Shown here in pieces: positions 40,427-48,878 of a DNA stretch of 64,000 nucleotides. The stretch's first letter is position 1, and every line of letters starts with the position of its first letter. Position numbers and translations under genes: made by a program. The stretch covers positions 868,001 to 932,000 of the forward strand of contig NZ_JASNWE010000003.1 in the NCBI RefSeq assembly GCF_030283145.1, in the 5' to 3' direction. Source of the DNA: Actinomadura xylanilytica. Its GTDB lineage: Bacteria; Actinomycetota; Actinomycetes; Streptosporangiales; Streptosporangiaceae. The notes below the pieces were generated by a model, which saw only the letters and a program-made list of their open reading frames with translations, searched no databases and was not told the DNA's origin.

Positions 40427-40891
40427 TCAGGCTTCTCCGGCCTTCTGCGCCAGTGCCGCCTCGCGTTCGAGTGAGATATCCCGGAGAAGCGCAGTGTCCT
40501 GGTAGAACGAACGCTTCTTGGTGATCTTGCCGTTCGCCACGTCGACCAGCTCGAGAACGGTCATCCGCCACGGGGCGCCGTGGATATCAGTGCCACTGTT
40601 CGTGGCCACCACCACCACGCGCGTGGGACCGTCGGCAATGAGCTCGTCAACGCTGATGGCCGGGATGTCCAACCCGGTCAGCTCGTGCATCCGATGCCGC
40701 GCGGGCCCGATGGCGGCTCCCCTGTGAACGCCGCTGTCGGGGTGGCCCCAGTTGAGCTCGACTTCCTGCTCGTCGGTCAGCTCTTTGATCGTTGCGAAGT
40801 CCGGGCCGCCGGGTACCCGGAGAACGGCTTCGTAGAAGCGGCGGACCACTTCCTTGTTCAGCTCGGGCTGGGTCGGGCTTTCACTCGGCAT
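40427..40891 (-). CDS. SnoaL-like (nuclear transport factor 2 fold) protein
   Basis: A 154-residue protein with the SnoaL/NTF2-like cone fold: LNKEVVRRFYEAVL at the N-terminus, HRGAAIGPARHRM near the pocket entrance, and the closing strand MTVLELVDVANGKITKKRSF. Members are cyclases, hydroxylases or binding proteins for small molecules. Start ATG 40891 after GAGGGAA. It lies 100 bases after the flavin monooxygenase gene on the same strand, so both may act on one aromatic substrate. Confidence 0.85.
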   Translation of the reverse strand: MPSESPTQPELNKEVVRRFYEAVLRVPGGPDFATIKELTDEQEVELNWGHPDSGVHRGAAIGPARHRMHELTGLDIPAISVDELIADGPTRVVVVATNSGTDIHGAPWRMTVLELVDVANGKITKKRSFYQDTALLRDISLEREAALAQKAGEA

Positions 40892-40991
40892 AGAAGTTCC
40901 CTCTTTTCGAAGGTGCCCCGGAATCGGTGTGGATCCGGGGAACTCGGGGCTGGTTCGCCCGCCGCGCGCCGGTCGGCTTCGCGGCGTCCTG

Positions 40992-42515
40992 TCAGGCTGT
41001 CGGGCCGCCGAACCAGCGGGTCGCGGCGCGCCGGAACGCCTCGTGATCGGGGTCGTGGTCGTCGGTCCAGGCGACGACGCCGTCGGGCCGGATCAGCAGC
41101 GCGCCGAATCCGAGGTCGTTGCTCACCGGTCCGGCCGCGTAGCGGATCGGGCCCTTCCAGATCATCGCCGCGTCGTGCAGGCGCTGGTCGGTGGTGAAGT
41201 CGAGTGCGACGCCGTGTCCTTCGCGCAGCAGGTCGCCGAGGCGGGTGCCGTCGGCGAGACGGAAGTCCGGGGCGGTCCGGCCGACGAGTGGCTGGTCGCT
41301 GCCCAGGTCGTAGCGGTGGGACAGTCCCGAGGTGCTGCGGAACACGTGGGTGGTCCCCTCACGGGTGCTGAGCAGGTCGTGCACCAGCCGTCGCAGGGCC
41401 GGGGCGTCGGGGCCGGGATTCATGGTCGCGACCTGGGCGCGCGACCAGTCGAGGATCGCCGCGCCGATGGGGTGGCGTTCGGCGGTGTAGGTGTCGAGCA
41501 GGCCGTCCGGCGCGGTGCCGTGGATGGTGGCGGCGAGCTTCCAGCCGAGGTTCATGGAGTCGCCGATGCCGAGGTTGAGGCCCTGGCCGCCGAGCGGGGA
41601 GTGGATGTGGGCGGCGTCGCCGGCGAGCAGGATGCGGCCGTTCCGGTAGGCCGTGACCTGCATCGCGCGGTCGGTGAAGCTGGAGGCGAGATGGACCCCG
41701 GTGAGTGCCGTGTCGGTGCCGGAGACCCGGCGCAGGACCGTCTGGAGGTGCTCGCGCGTCAGCGGCTGCGAGCGGTCGAAGGCGCCGCCGTCGAAGTCCA
41801 TCATGCCCAGGTGCCCTTCGAAGGGCGTCCGCAGGTACATGCCGGCCGGCGTCAGGTGGAAGCCCATGGCCAGCTTCTGCGGATCGGCGAAGGCGACGCG
41901 GGCGGTGTAGCCGGTGAACAGCGGTTCGGTGCCGACAAAGTCAAAGCCCGCCAGTTCGCGCACCGTGCTGCGTCCGCCGTCGCATCCCACCAGCCAGCGC
42001 GCCTGGTGATCGCGCCCGCCGGCTCGTGTGACGACGGTGTCGCCGTCCTGGGTCACGGCCTCGACGGCAGCGCCCCGCAGGATCTGCACACCGAGCCCGG
42101 CCGCCCACTCGGTCAGTACCGTCCCGACCGCCTCAAGGCTGGTCATGATGCCCTCCATCGCCGGGCCGGGAAGCCGGAACGGAAGGGCGGTGGCATCGAT
42201 GTCGGCCGGGTCGAGCCGCATGCCCGCGAAGTGGCTCACGTCACGAGGAGCCGGCGGCTCGTGCGCGTCGGGGTCCGCGCCGATCAGCTCCCCGTCGGCG
42301 CTTGAGGCATTCAGCAGCTCTTCCAGCATCCCGCGGCGGTAGAACGTCTCGACCGATCCGGCGTTCAGGCCCCGCATCCCCAGCGGGAGCGCCTTCCACG
42401 GCGAGGTCCGCTCCCGGTCCCGCTCCAGCACCAGGACCGAGCAGTCCGCCAGCGCGAGCTCACCGGCAAGGAACAGGCCCACCGGACCGGCACCCACGAT
42501 CACCACGTCGTACAC
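40992..42515 (-). CDS. FAD-dependent aromatic monooxygenase (PheA/TfdB, Rox-like)
   Basis: A 507-residue class A flavoprotein hydroxylase. FAD motifs are VVIVGAGPVGLFLAGEL at the N-terminus, the DG motif in LVGCDGGRSTVREL (about 150-165), and GDAAHIHSPLGGQGLN near 280. The C-terminal thioredoxin-like domain is present. This is the family of polyketide-tailoring hydroxylases and of rifampicin monooxygenase. The exact substrate is unknown. GTG start at 42515 follows GGAGG. It is divergent from a TetR regulator, which should control it. Confidence 0.9.
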   Translation of the reverse strand: MYDVVIVGAGPVGLFLAGELALADCSVLVLERDRERTSPWKALPLGMRGLNAGSVETFYRRGMLEELLNASSADGELIGADPDAHEPPAPRDVSHFAGMRLDPADIDATALPFRLPGPAMEGIMTSLEAVGTVLTEWAAGLGVQILRGAAVEAVTQDGDTVVTRAGGRDHQARWLVGCDGGRSTVRELAGFDFVGTEPLFTGYTARVAFADPQKLAMGFHLTPAGMYLRTPFEGHLGMMDFDGGAFDRSQPLTREHLQTVLRRVSGTDTALTGVHLASSFTDRAMQVTAYRNGRILLAGDAAHIHSPLGGQGLNLGIGDSMNLGWKLAATIHGTAPDGLLDTYTAERHPIGAAILDWSRAQVATMNPGPDAPALRRLVHDLLSTREGTTHVFRSTSGLSHRYDLGSDQPLVGRTAPDFRLADGTRLGDLLREGHGVALDFTTDQRLHDAAMIWKGPIRYAAGPVSNDLGFGALLIRPDGVVAWTDDHDPDHEAFRRAATRWFGGPTA

Positions 42516-42560
42516 GTTGAGCCTCCTTCGATCGGATCGCCCGGCGAGACCCCGGGCACT

Positions 42561-42597
42561 TATGGAGCACCGCCCCAAGATGGAACGCTACTCCATA
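42561..42597. promoter_or_regulatory. Candidate operator between monooxygenase and TetR genes
   Basis: TATGGAG (42561-42567) and CTCCATA (42591-42597) are exact inverted repeats. A third half-site, ATGGA (42580-42584), pairs with TCCAT (42592-42596). The sites lie in the divergent promoter region and suit the adjacent TetR protein. Confidence 0.55.
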
Positions 42598-42633
42598 GTG
42601 GCCCAGTGCTCCAGACGTGTCAGACTGTCGGGC

Positions 42634-43431
42634 ATGGCCATACGGACACGTCAATCACAGCGACGCAGGCAGGTGCTCACCCTGGAGCGCATCGTCGAGA
42701 CCGCTGTCGAGCTGCTGGACGCGGAAGGCGAGGGCGCCCTGACGGTCCGGGCGCTGACCGGCCGCCTGGCCACCGGATCCGGCGCGATCTACTGGCACAT
42801 CGGCACCATGGACGAGCTGCTGGAGGCCGCGACCGACACCGTCATCGCCACCGCCCTGCACACGCGACCCACCCAGCCCGCGGAGACCACCGACGCCGGC
42901 GGGGCCGCAGGCACGCCCCAGGACGAGATCCGCGCCGTCGCACTCGGCCTGTTCGACGCGGTCACCGAACACCCATGGCTCGCCGCCCAGCTCGCGGTGC
43001 AGCTCACCCGCAACCCCTGGGGACCGGTGACATTGCGGATCTTCGAGAGCATCGGCCGGCCCGTCCGCACGCTGGGCGTACCACAAGGCGACTGGTTCAC
43101 CACGACCTCGACGCTGGTCCACTACATCCTCGGCGCCACCACCCAGACCTCCCAGAACACCGGCGACGACAGGGCCCCCGGCTCCGAGGCGGACCGTGCC
43201 GAGTTCCTCGACACCGCGTCCAGGGCATGGCAGGATCTCGACCCCGACGATTACCCGTTCATCCGGGCCGTCGCAGACCAGATGCGCGAGCACGACGACC
43301 GCGAACAATTCCTCACCGGAATCGCCCTCGTCCTTACCGGCATCACCACCCTCCATCCACCGCATCAAGGCTCCCTTCCCCCGGGTGACGTTCCTCAGAG
43401 GTCCAGCCGGCCGCCGCGAAGGCGTCCATGA
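42634..43431 (+). CDS. TetR/AcrR-family regulator
   Basis: A 265-residue TetR-type repressor. The N-terminal helix-turn-helix is LTLERIVETAVELLDAEGEG followed by LTVRALTGRLATGSGAIYWHI, with the TetR_C-type ligand domain after it (a TetR class closest to the tetracycline-repressor fold). Start ATG 42634. Divergent from the flavin monooxygenase, with operator-like repeats between them, so autoregulated control of the monooxygenase/SnoaL pair is likely. Confidence 0.88.
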   Translation: MAIRTRQSQRRRQVLTLERIVETAVELLDAEGEGALTVRALTGRLATGSGAIYWHIGTMDELLEAATDTVIATALHTRPTQPAETTDAGGAAGTPQDEIRAVALGLFDAVTEHPWLAAQLAVQLTRNPWGPVTLRIFESIGRPVRTLGVPQGDWFTTTSTLVHYILGATTQTSQNTGDDRAPGSEADRAEFLDTASRAWQDLDPDDYPFIRAVADQMREHDDREQFLTGIALVLTGITTLHPPHQGSLPPGDVPQRSSRPPRRRP

Positions 43432-43591
43432 CCGCCTCATGGAGCGGGAGTGAGCAGACGCGGACGAGGTCGCGGTCGGCGTTCTCGCCGGAGTCTTCGT
43501 CGTCGAGCAGGGTCCGCGGTTCCACCACCGGCCCCAGCGCCTGCCCCCGACAACTCGGTGATCGGGGCAGCCGCATCGAGAAGAGGACCTG

Positions 43592-44323
43592 ATGCTCCTG
43601 GTCGTTCCCGGCCCGTACCATCGCCACGTGCGAACTCTGGTGCTCTGGGACATCGACCACACGCTGATCAAGGTCACCGGGTTCAGCCGCGTGATGTACG
43701 CGGAGGCGTTCCTTCAGGTCACCGGCCGCCCCCTCGAACAGCTCGCGCCCATGGCCGGACGCACCGAACGCGCCATCTCCAGCGAGACCCTGCTCCTGCA
43801 CGGCATCACGCCCACCGACCCCCTCGTCGAGTCCCTCACCACCGCCCTGGCGAGCGCGTTCACCGCCCGCCGGCACGAGATCGACGCCCACGGCCACGCA
43901 CTCCCGGGGGCACATGCGGCGCTGGACGCCCTCGCCGTCCGGGACGAGGCCGTCCAGTCGGTGCTCACCGGGAACGTGCGCACCGTCGCGGTCCACAAGC
44001 TGGCCGCGTTCGGGCTGGACCACCTCGTCGACTTCGAGGTCGGCGCCTACGGCACCGACCACATCGACCGTCCGCCCCTCGTCCGCCTGGCCCAGCGGCG
44101 CGCCCACCGCAAATACGCCCACCCCTTCGACGCCGCGACCACCGTCCTGGTCGGCGACACCCCGCACGACGTCGCGGCGGGCCGCCAGGGCGGCGCCCGC
44201 GTGATCGCGGTCGCCACCGGCTTCAGCGACGAGGACACCCTCCGCGCCGCCGGAGCCGACCTCGTCCTGCCCGACCTGTCCGACACCGCCACGCTCGTCA
44301 AAGCGATCCTCCGGACAGATTGA
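43592..44323 (+). CDS. HAD-superfamily hydrolase
   Basis: A 243-residue HAD phosphatase. Motif I is LWDIDHTLI (nucleophile and acid aspartates), motif II SVLTGN, motif III lysine in the HRKYAHP region, and motif IV VLVGDTPHDV. An alpha-helical cap (about 30-110) places it with the beta-phosphoglucomutase-like group. ATG 43592 has AGAGGA at good spacing; GTG 43628 is a shorter alternative that begins right at the conserved domain. Substrate unknown. The 160 bases upstream hold no recognised feature. Confidence 0.87.
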   Translation: MLLVVPGPYHRHVRTLVLWDIDHTLIKVTGFSRVMYAEAFLQVTGRPLEQLAPMAGRTERAISSETLLLHGITPTDPLVESLTTALASAFTARRHEIDAHGHALPGAHAALDALAVRDEAVQSVLTGNVRTVAVHKLAAFGLDHLVDFEVGAYGTDHIDRPPLVRLAQRRAHRKYAHPFDAATTVLVGDTPHDVAAGRQGGARVIAVATGFSDEDTLRAAGADLVLPDLSDTATLVKAILRTD

Positions 44324-44396
44324 TCTCGGGATGCCGCAGCCTCCCTCTCATCGGTGACCCGGCGCTCATACCGACGCCTGCGGAGCGGGGCGGCGC

Positions 44397-45023
44397 TTGG
44401 CCGATGCTCTGGTGAAGCCCCAGAATCTCTCCATGGACGTGCCTGATCTGCTGCGCTGTGCTGCTGACCTCGTTCCGGTGAGCGCACGGAGCGAGGCCGG
44501 CCTCAGCGCCGATGACGTGCGGGAGTACCTCCGTCACGGCGAATGGGAAGTCGCGATGGTCATCCTCGAAGACTTCGGCGGCATTCGGTGGCAGACGATC
44601 CAGTACTGGGACCTGCTGGTCGCCGCGGCGCAGCAGATGTGGCTTGGCAGCGACGCGGCCTGGTTCCAATGGCGACGATCCGAAACCCTGCATGGCCTGA
44701 TCAGAGCCGATCTTCACCTGGTCGCCCCGGACGCGGGAGGCCGCCACCTCCCGGTCCCCGGCGACGGACAACTCCGGCCGATGTGGTCCATCGGCCGGAC
44801 GACCACCGAGGGACACGCCGATCTGCACATCGCCTTCATCTGGGTCGAGTCCGCGCCCGAGATCCCACCAGGAGGACATGGCCCGGTCAGGCTGCTCCCA
44901 CTGACCCCGCTCGGCTGGCGGCACCTCGAACCGGGTGACGTCATCACCATGCATGAGCAGCGATCCGTGGCGGCAACGGCGACGATCACACAGGTCCAGC
45001 GCCCGCGCGACGCCGCGGGATAG
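44397..45023 (+). CDS. Two-domain protein of unknown function (MafI-like N-terminus, EF-Tu-III-like C-terminus)
   Basis: A 208-residue protein that I do not fully recognise. The first part, VREYLRHGEWEVAMVILEDFGG then YWDLLVAAAQ, resembles the helical core of MafI-type immunity proteins. The second part, from IRADLHLVAPDAGGR to the closing RLLPLTPLGWRHLEPGDVIT and MHEQRSVAATATI, resembles the beta-barrel of elongation factor Tu domain III. That combination could be part of a toxin-immunity or contact system, but no toxin gene is adjacent. ATG 44433 is an alternative start. Low confidence on function. Confidence 0.6.
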   Translation: MADALVKPQNLSMDVPDLLRCAADLVPVSARSEAGLSADDVREYLRHGEWEVAMVILEDFGGIRWQTIQYWDLLVAAAQQMWLGSDAAWFQWRRSETLHGLIRADLHLVAPDAGGRHLPVPGDGQLRPMWSIGRTTTEGHADLHIAFIWVESAPEIPPGGHGPVRLLPLTPLGWRHLEPGDVITMHEQRSVAATATITQVQRPRDAAG

Positions 45024-45122
45024 CGCCCAGAGGGAGGAGCGTGCCCGCAGGACACGGGACCTCCGCCGGGCGACCGGCCCTACCAGGTGTCGTGCGGAAC
45101 AGGTTGATGCAGAGAAGCGGAT

Positions 45123-45551
45123 TCAGGCGACCAAACGGGCCCAGGTCCATTTCCCGCCGCCGGGATCGCGAGTGATGCCGCATTTGCTGGAGAGGGCCTG
45201 GACAATGGGGAGCCCCCAGCCGCCATTGTCATCGAACGCCTCTTCGGAGAGATCCAGATCTTCGAGCGTGAGTTCGGTGATCGGCTTGGGCTGAGGAAGG
45301 TCGGGACTGGAGTCCCATACGGCGATGACGATCCCTGGAGAGTCGCGGACGATCTGGAAGCGGATCTCCTCGTACGGGGTCTGCCGTGTCGCGTTGGTGA
45401 CGAGCTCCGAGACGACGAGAAGTGCATCGTCGAGAATGTGAAGACAGTCCCATTTGCACAGTCGCGCGTCCGTGATGCTGCGCGCGAGCCCAACGGCCGC
45501 CGGCGTCCCCAGCAGGCGAAAGATCAGATTCCCCGTCGCCGTCACCATCAT
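45123..45551 (-). CDS. HATPase-type (RsbW-like) ATP-binding protein
   Basis: A 142-residue single-domain GHKL ATPase of the anti-sigma kinase type: the N-box DALLVVSELVTNATRQTP and the G1 and G2 boxes VWDSSPD and NGGWGLPIV. In streptomycetes such proteins are encoded beside DUF5753 regulators and DUF397 genes, as here, and act in development or antibiotic control. ATG 45551 (or the next codon) follows GAGGAG and is used; residues before it are not family-like. Divergent from the XRE gene. Confidence 0.88.
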   Translation of the reverse strand: MMVTATGNLIFRLLGTPAAVGLARSITDARLCKWDCLHILDDALLVVSELVTNATRQTPYEEIRFQIVRDSPGIVIAVWDSSPDLPQPKPITELTLEDLDLSEEAFDDNGGWGLPIVQALSSKCGITRDPGGGKWTWARLVA

Positions 45552-45650
45552 TGCCCGCTCCTCGCCTCGGTATCCCGATTCCCGCGACAAGGATCATGCG
45601 ATCGTTCTACTGTTTTCGCGTTATCGAGCGAACCACAAACAGGAGGAACG

Positions 45651-46466
45651 ATGCCCATCACCCGCGAGCCGCTCGAGCCCAAGATCTCTCTTTGGCATTT
45701 TCTGGCCTTCTACCTGCGCTTTTTGCGCGAGAAGGCCGGGCTTTCACTCACCCAGTGCGGGCAGATCATCGGAGCTGCACGCTCGACTGTTTCCAACATG
45801 GAGGCGGGCAGACAGCGTCCACACGAAGATCAGCTGGTGAAGCTCGACGAGAAATATGGCACAGGGAAGCTATTGCAGGTTTTGCTCTGGTTTGCCCGCA
45901 TGGCCCATGATCCCGACTGGGGCCGCCAGCTCGTCAAGTACGAGGAGCAGGCTGAGGCGATCCGGAGCTATCACGGCCACACGATCCCCAGCCATCTCCA
46001 GACCGAAGAGTACATGCGTGCTCTGGTCGAGGTCGGGACGGCCGATGATGTCGAGGCGGAGATCGCTGAGCGCATCGCGCGTCAACGGACCCTGCTCGTT
46101 CGCAAAAAGCCGCCGTTCTTCTGGTTGATCATCGATGAGAAGGCACTGGCGTGCATGGTGGGCGGCCGAGACGCCATGAAGGCGCAGTTGATGTACCTCC
46201 GGGAGATGATGGATCTCCCCAACGTCATCATGAGATTCGTTCAGCCTTCGGCGGGTGCGCATCGTGGATTCGATGGCCCCTTCCAGGTCATCAGTCTGGA
46301 CGGGCGCGACGTCGCGTACGCGGGCGCTCAGAACGGCGGACGGCTGATCGAAGGTCCGGGCGAGGTCAGGGACTTCTGGACTAAGTTTGAACACATCGGC
46401 GCAAAGGCCCTCCCGGAAGATGCCTCACGCGCCCTCGTCGAGCAGTACTTGGAGCAGCTCACATGA
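45651..46466 (+). CDS. XRE-family regulator with DUF5753 domain
   Basis: A 271-residue regulator: an N-terminal helix-turn-helix (LRFLREKAGLSLTQCGQIIG, then ARSTVSNMEAGR) and the C-terminal DUF5753 ligand-binding domain (from about residue 90). Start ATG 45651 after AGGAGGAACG. Its stop overlaps the first DUF397 gene (ATGA). WhiJ and BldB-type systems in streptomycetes use the same pairing, in which the small DUF397 protein modulates the DNA binding of the regulator. A TTCGC/GCGAA repeat at 45615-45632 in the promoter could be its operator. Confidence 0.9.
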   Translation: MPITREPLEPKISLWHFLAFYLRFLREKAGLSLTQCGQIIGAARSTVSNMEAGRQRPHEDQLVKLDEKYGTGKLLQVLLWFARMAHDPDWGRQLVKYEEQAEAIRSYHGHTIPSHLQTEEYMRALVEVGTADDVEAEIAERIARQRTLLVRKKPPFFWLIIDEKALACMVGGRDAMKAQLMYLREMMDLPNVIMRFVQPSAGAHRGFDGPFQVISLDGRDVAYAGAQNGGRLIEGPGEVRDFWTKFEHIGAKALPEDASRALVEQYLEQLT

Positions 46467-46657
46467 ACGTGCAGTGGCGGAAGAGCACCCACAGCGGCGG
46501 CGTCGATGATCAGCACTGCGTCGAACTCGGCCGCCTCTCACCGGGAATCGGCCTGAGGGACTCGAAGGACCCGGCGGGCGCGCACCTCACCCTCACCCCC
46601 ACCGAATTCGCCGCCCTCATCACGGACCTCAAGAAGCACCCAGAGCTCTACGCATGA
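46463..46657 (+). CDS. DUF397 protein, copy 1
   Basis: A 64-residue DUF397 protein: WRKSTHSGG at the N-terminus, the conserved cysteine in QHCVELG (C19), LRDSKDP, and the terminal LTPTEFAALITDL. The ATG overlaps the regulator stop by four bases (ATGA). Functions as a partner of the DUF5753 regulator by analogy with WhiJ/BldB-like loci. Confidence 0.88.
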   Translation: MNVQWRKSTHSGGVDDQHCVELGRLSPGIGLRDSKDPAGAHLTLTPTEFAALITDLKKHPELYA

Positions 46658-46854
46658 TCGTGCAGTGGCGCAAGAGCTCACACAGCGGTGGAGCGGACGA
46701 CGAGCACCGCGTGGAGCTGGGACGTCTTGCACCTCGGGCCGGTGTCGGCGTGCGGGACTCAAAGGACCCAACGGGCACGCACCTCACGCTCACCCCCACC
46801 GAGTTCGCCTCGCTCATCGCCGACCTCAAGAGATACTTGGAGACGTACGCGTGA
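46654..46854 (+). CDS. DUF397 protein, copy 2 (conserved cysteine lost)
   Basis: A 66-residue paralogue of copy 1 with the same WRKSSHSGG, VRDSKDP and TPTEFASLIADL segments. The position of the conserved cysteine is arginine (EHRVELG), unlike copies 1 and 3. It overlaps copy 1 by ATGA and copy 3 by GTGA, so all are coupled. Confidence 0.87.
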   Translation: MIVQWRKSSHSGGADDEHRVELGRLAPRAGVGVRDSKDPTGTHLTLTPTEFASLIADLKRYLETYA

Positions 46855-47045
46855 CCATCATGTGGCGCAAGAGCTCGTACAGCGGCACGGCCGACGATGA
46901 CGTGTGCGTCGAGTTGGGGCTCCTTGCAGCAGGAGCCGGTATCGGCGTGCGGGACTCGAAGAACCCGGCGGGCGGACACCTCACCCTCAGCCCCACCGAG
47001 TTCGCCGCGCTCGTCACCGACCTCAAGCAGCACCCAGAGCACTAG
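46851..47045 (+). CDS. DUF397 protein, copy 3
   Basis: A 64-residue DUF397 protein starting at GTG 46851, overlapping the stop of copy 2. It has WRKSSYSGT, DVCVELG with the conserved cysteine, VRDSKNP and SPTEFAALVTDL. It ends the operon, about 110 bases before a strong hairpin. Confidence 0.87.
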   Translation: MTIMWRKSSYSGTADDDVCVELGLLAAGAGIGVRDSKNPAGGHLTLSPTEFAALVTDLKQHPEH

Positions 47046-47155
47046 CCCCGCTCTCGGCCTCCTCGCGGCGCTGCCGTTGGCCCGCCTCAGCCGTTCACGC
47101 CTCCAGCACTCCGGATGGCCCTCCGTCACCGGAACAGTGCGCAAAACACCCTCAT

Positions 47156-47199
47156 GGAACACCCCTGACCTGGACGTCTATCCCGGTCGGGGGTGTTCC
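47156..47199. terminator. Bidirectional terminator between DUF397 operon and MFS gene
   Basis: A 15-base-pair stem with one T-G wobble (arms GGAACACCCCTGACC at 47156-47170 and GGTCGGGGGTGTTCC at 47185-47199) and a 14-base loop, between convergent genes. Confidence 0.8.
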
Positions 47200-47246
47200 G
47201 GTGATGGGGCTATCCGGAACGATCCACACCAAGATCGTTCTCGGTG

Positions 47247-48737
47247 TCAACGGCTGCTCCTGACCTCCAAGCCGGTGGTGACCGTGGGTGGGTCGGCGGG
47301 TTGTACCGGCGGTGCGGAGGCGTCGGCGGGCTGGGACTTCACCAGCCACAGGCCGGTGAACACGGCGCCGGCCAAGGTGACGGCGCCGGCCGCGACGAAG
47401 GCGCTGTTGAGGCCGGCCTCGAAGGACGCGCCACCGGATTCCCGGGTGCGGACGATGGCTCCGAGCACCGCCACACCGAGCACCGCACCGATCTGCCGGG
47501 TGGTGCTGCTGACGCCTGAGGCGAGGCCTCCCTCCTGCGGGCTGACCGCCTGGATGGTGGCGCCGGTCAGCGGCGACATCGTCAAGGCGAAGCCGACGCC
47601 GACGATCGCCAGCCGCCACCACACGTTCCCGTAGCCGGTGTCGGCGTGCACCTGGCCCAGCGCCACCAGCCCCGCCCCGGCCAGGACCAGGCCGACGGTG
47701 ACCACGATCCGGAAGCCGTACCTGGCGGCGAGCCGGCTCGCGAACGGGCTGACGACCACCATGGCGAGGGTGGTGGGCAGGGTCTGTAGGCCGGCGCGCA
47801 GAATCGAACTGCCCTGGACGTTCACGAAGAATTGGGAGAAGAAGAAGGACGAACCCATGAGCGCGAAACCCACCACGACCATCGCCGTGTTGGACACCGT
47901 GAACAACTGCTGCCGGAACAGCCGCAGCGGCAGCATCGGCGTCGCCCCACGTCCTTCGACGACGACGAAGAGGGCGAGGATCACCACCGCGGCGGCGAAG
48001 GCGCCCAGGATCAGCGGCGAGGTCCAGCCACGGGAACCGCCCTCGATCAGCCCGTAGGTCAGCGCCCCCACACCCAGGGCGGACAGGACCGTCCCCGGAA
48101 TGTCGATCGCCGGTGCGCTGGGGTTGCGGGACTCGCCCAGGACGCGCAGACCGGCCAGCAGCAGGACCGCGCCGATGGGCACGTTGACCAGGAAGATGGC
48201 GGGCCAGCCGAAGGCGTCCACCAGGACGCCGCCGGCCACCGGTCCGGCGGCCAGGCCGATTCCGCTGAGTCCGGCCCACAGCCCGATCGCCTTGACCCGT
48301 TCCTGCGGAACGGGATACGCGGCGGCGAGCAGGGCCAGCGAGGCGGGGCTCAGCGCCGCGGCCCCGATGCCCTGGACCAACCGTCCGGTGATCAGCCAGC
48401 CGATCGAGGGTGCGACGGCGCACAGTACGGACGCGAGGGTGAACACCGCGACGCCGGCCAGGAACACCCGCTTGCGGCCGAAGCGGTCGGCGAAGACGCC
48501 GCCGGACAGCAGCAGCATGGCGACCAGCAGCACGTAGGCGTCGACGATCCATTGCAGACCGCTCAACTGGGTGTCCAGCCGCTGCTGCATGTCGGGCAGG
48601 GCCGCGCCGACGATCGTGTTGTCGAGCAGCACCATGAACTGCCCCAGGCAGGCCACGGTGAGCAACGCTGCCCGGTTCGACCGGATGCCCGCGGCCACAG
48701 ACGACGCGGCTTTCGTGGTGCTTTCGTGTGCGGTCAA
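47247..48737 (-). CDS. MFS transporter, DHA2-type drug efflux (14 TMS)
   Basis: A 496-residue permease with 14 predicted membrane segments. Family motifs are FMVLLDNTIVGAALPDMQ (motif D1), GGVFADRFGRKRVF (motif A), and the motif C region WAGLSGIGLAAGPVAGGVL. It is a proton-driven exporter of drugs or metabolites. TTG at 48737 is chosen as start since GGGAGGGA lies six bases before it and the next protein residues are family-like. It is divergent from a TetR gene that should regulate it. Confidence 0.9.
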   Translation of the reverse strand: MTAHESTTKAASSVAAGIRSNRAALLTVACLGQFMVLLDNTIVGAALPDMQQRLDTQLSGLQWIVDAYVLLVAMLLLSGGVFADRFGRKRVFLAGVAVFTLASVLCAVAPSIGWLITGRLVQGIGAAALSPASLALLAAAYPVPQERVKAIGLWAGLSGIGLAAGPVAGGVLVDAFGWPAIFLVNVPIGAVLLLAGLRVLGESRNPSAPAIDIPGTVLSALGVGALTYGLIEGGSRGWTSPLILGAFAAAVVILALFVVVEGRGATPMLPLRLFRQQLFTVSNTAMVVVGFALMGSSFFFSQFFVNVQGSSILRAGLQTLPTTLAMVVVSPFASRLAARYGFRIVVTVGLVLAGAGLVALGQVHADTGYGNVWWRLAIVGVGFALTMSPLTGATIQAVSPQEGGLASGVSSTTRQIGAVLGVAVLGAIVRTRESGGASFEAGLNSAFVAAGAVTLAGAVFTGLWLVKSQPADASAPPVQPADPPTVTTGLEVRSSR

Positions 48738-48800
48738 CGCTGGTCCCTCCCATGTGTTCGTAGTTCGGCGGCGGTGAAGGCGGCCCGAGACGCTGCAAAA

Positions 48801-48867
48801 GCAGTTGGCGACTGCATTAGTGGGACTGTAGAGCGACCGTCGGACAAACGCAAGTGAGGACTGCGTT
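48801..48867. promoter_or_regulatory. Candidate TetR operators in the MFS/TetR divergent promoter
   Basis: GCAGT (48801-48805) and ACTGC (48811-48815) form one short inverted repeat. AACGCA (48847-48852) and TGCGTT (48862-48867) form another. The pairs share the ACTGC(A/G)TTA half-site, which fits one regulator bound twice. Confidence 0.5.
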
Positions 48868-48878
48868 AAGGTGGGGCC

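Noticed and set aside
42515..42634. Rifampicin-associated element near the Rox-like monooxygenase or HelD gene
   Set aside because: I looked for the GGGGCTTGC-type inverted repeat at both loci and did not see it.
43395..43570. Minus-strand stretch between TetR and HAD genes that reads like protein (LLDDEDSGENADRDL)
   Set aside because: No start, no recognised family, and it overlaps the TetR 3' end; could be a remnant but not supportable.
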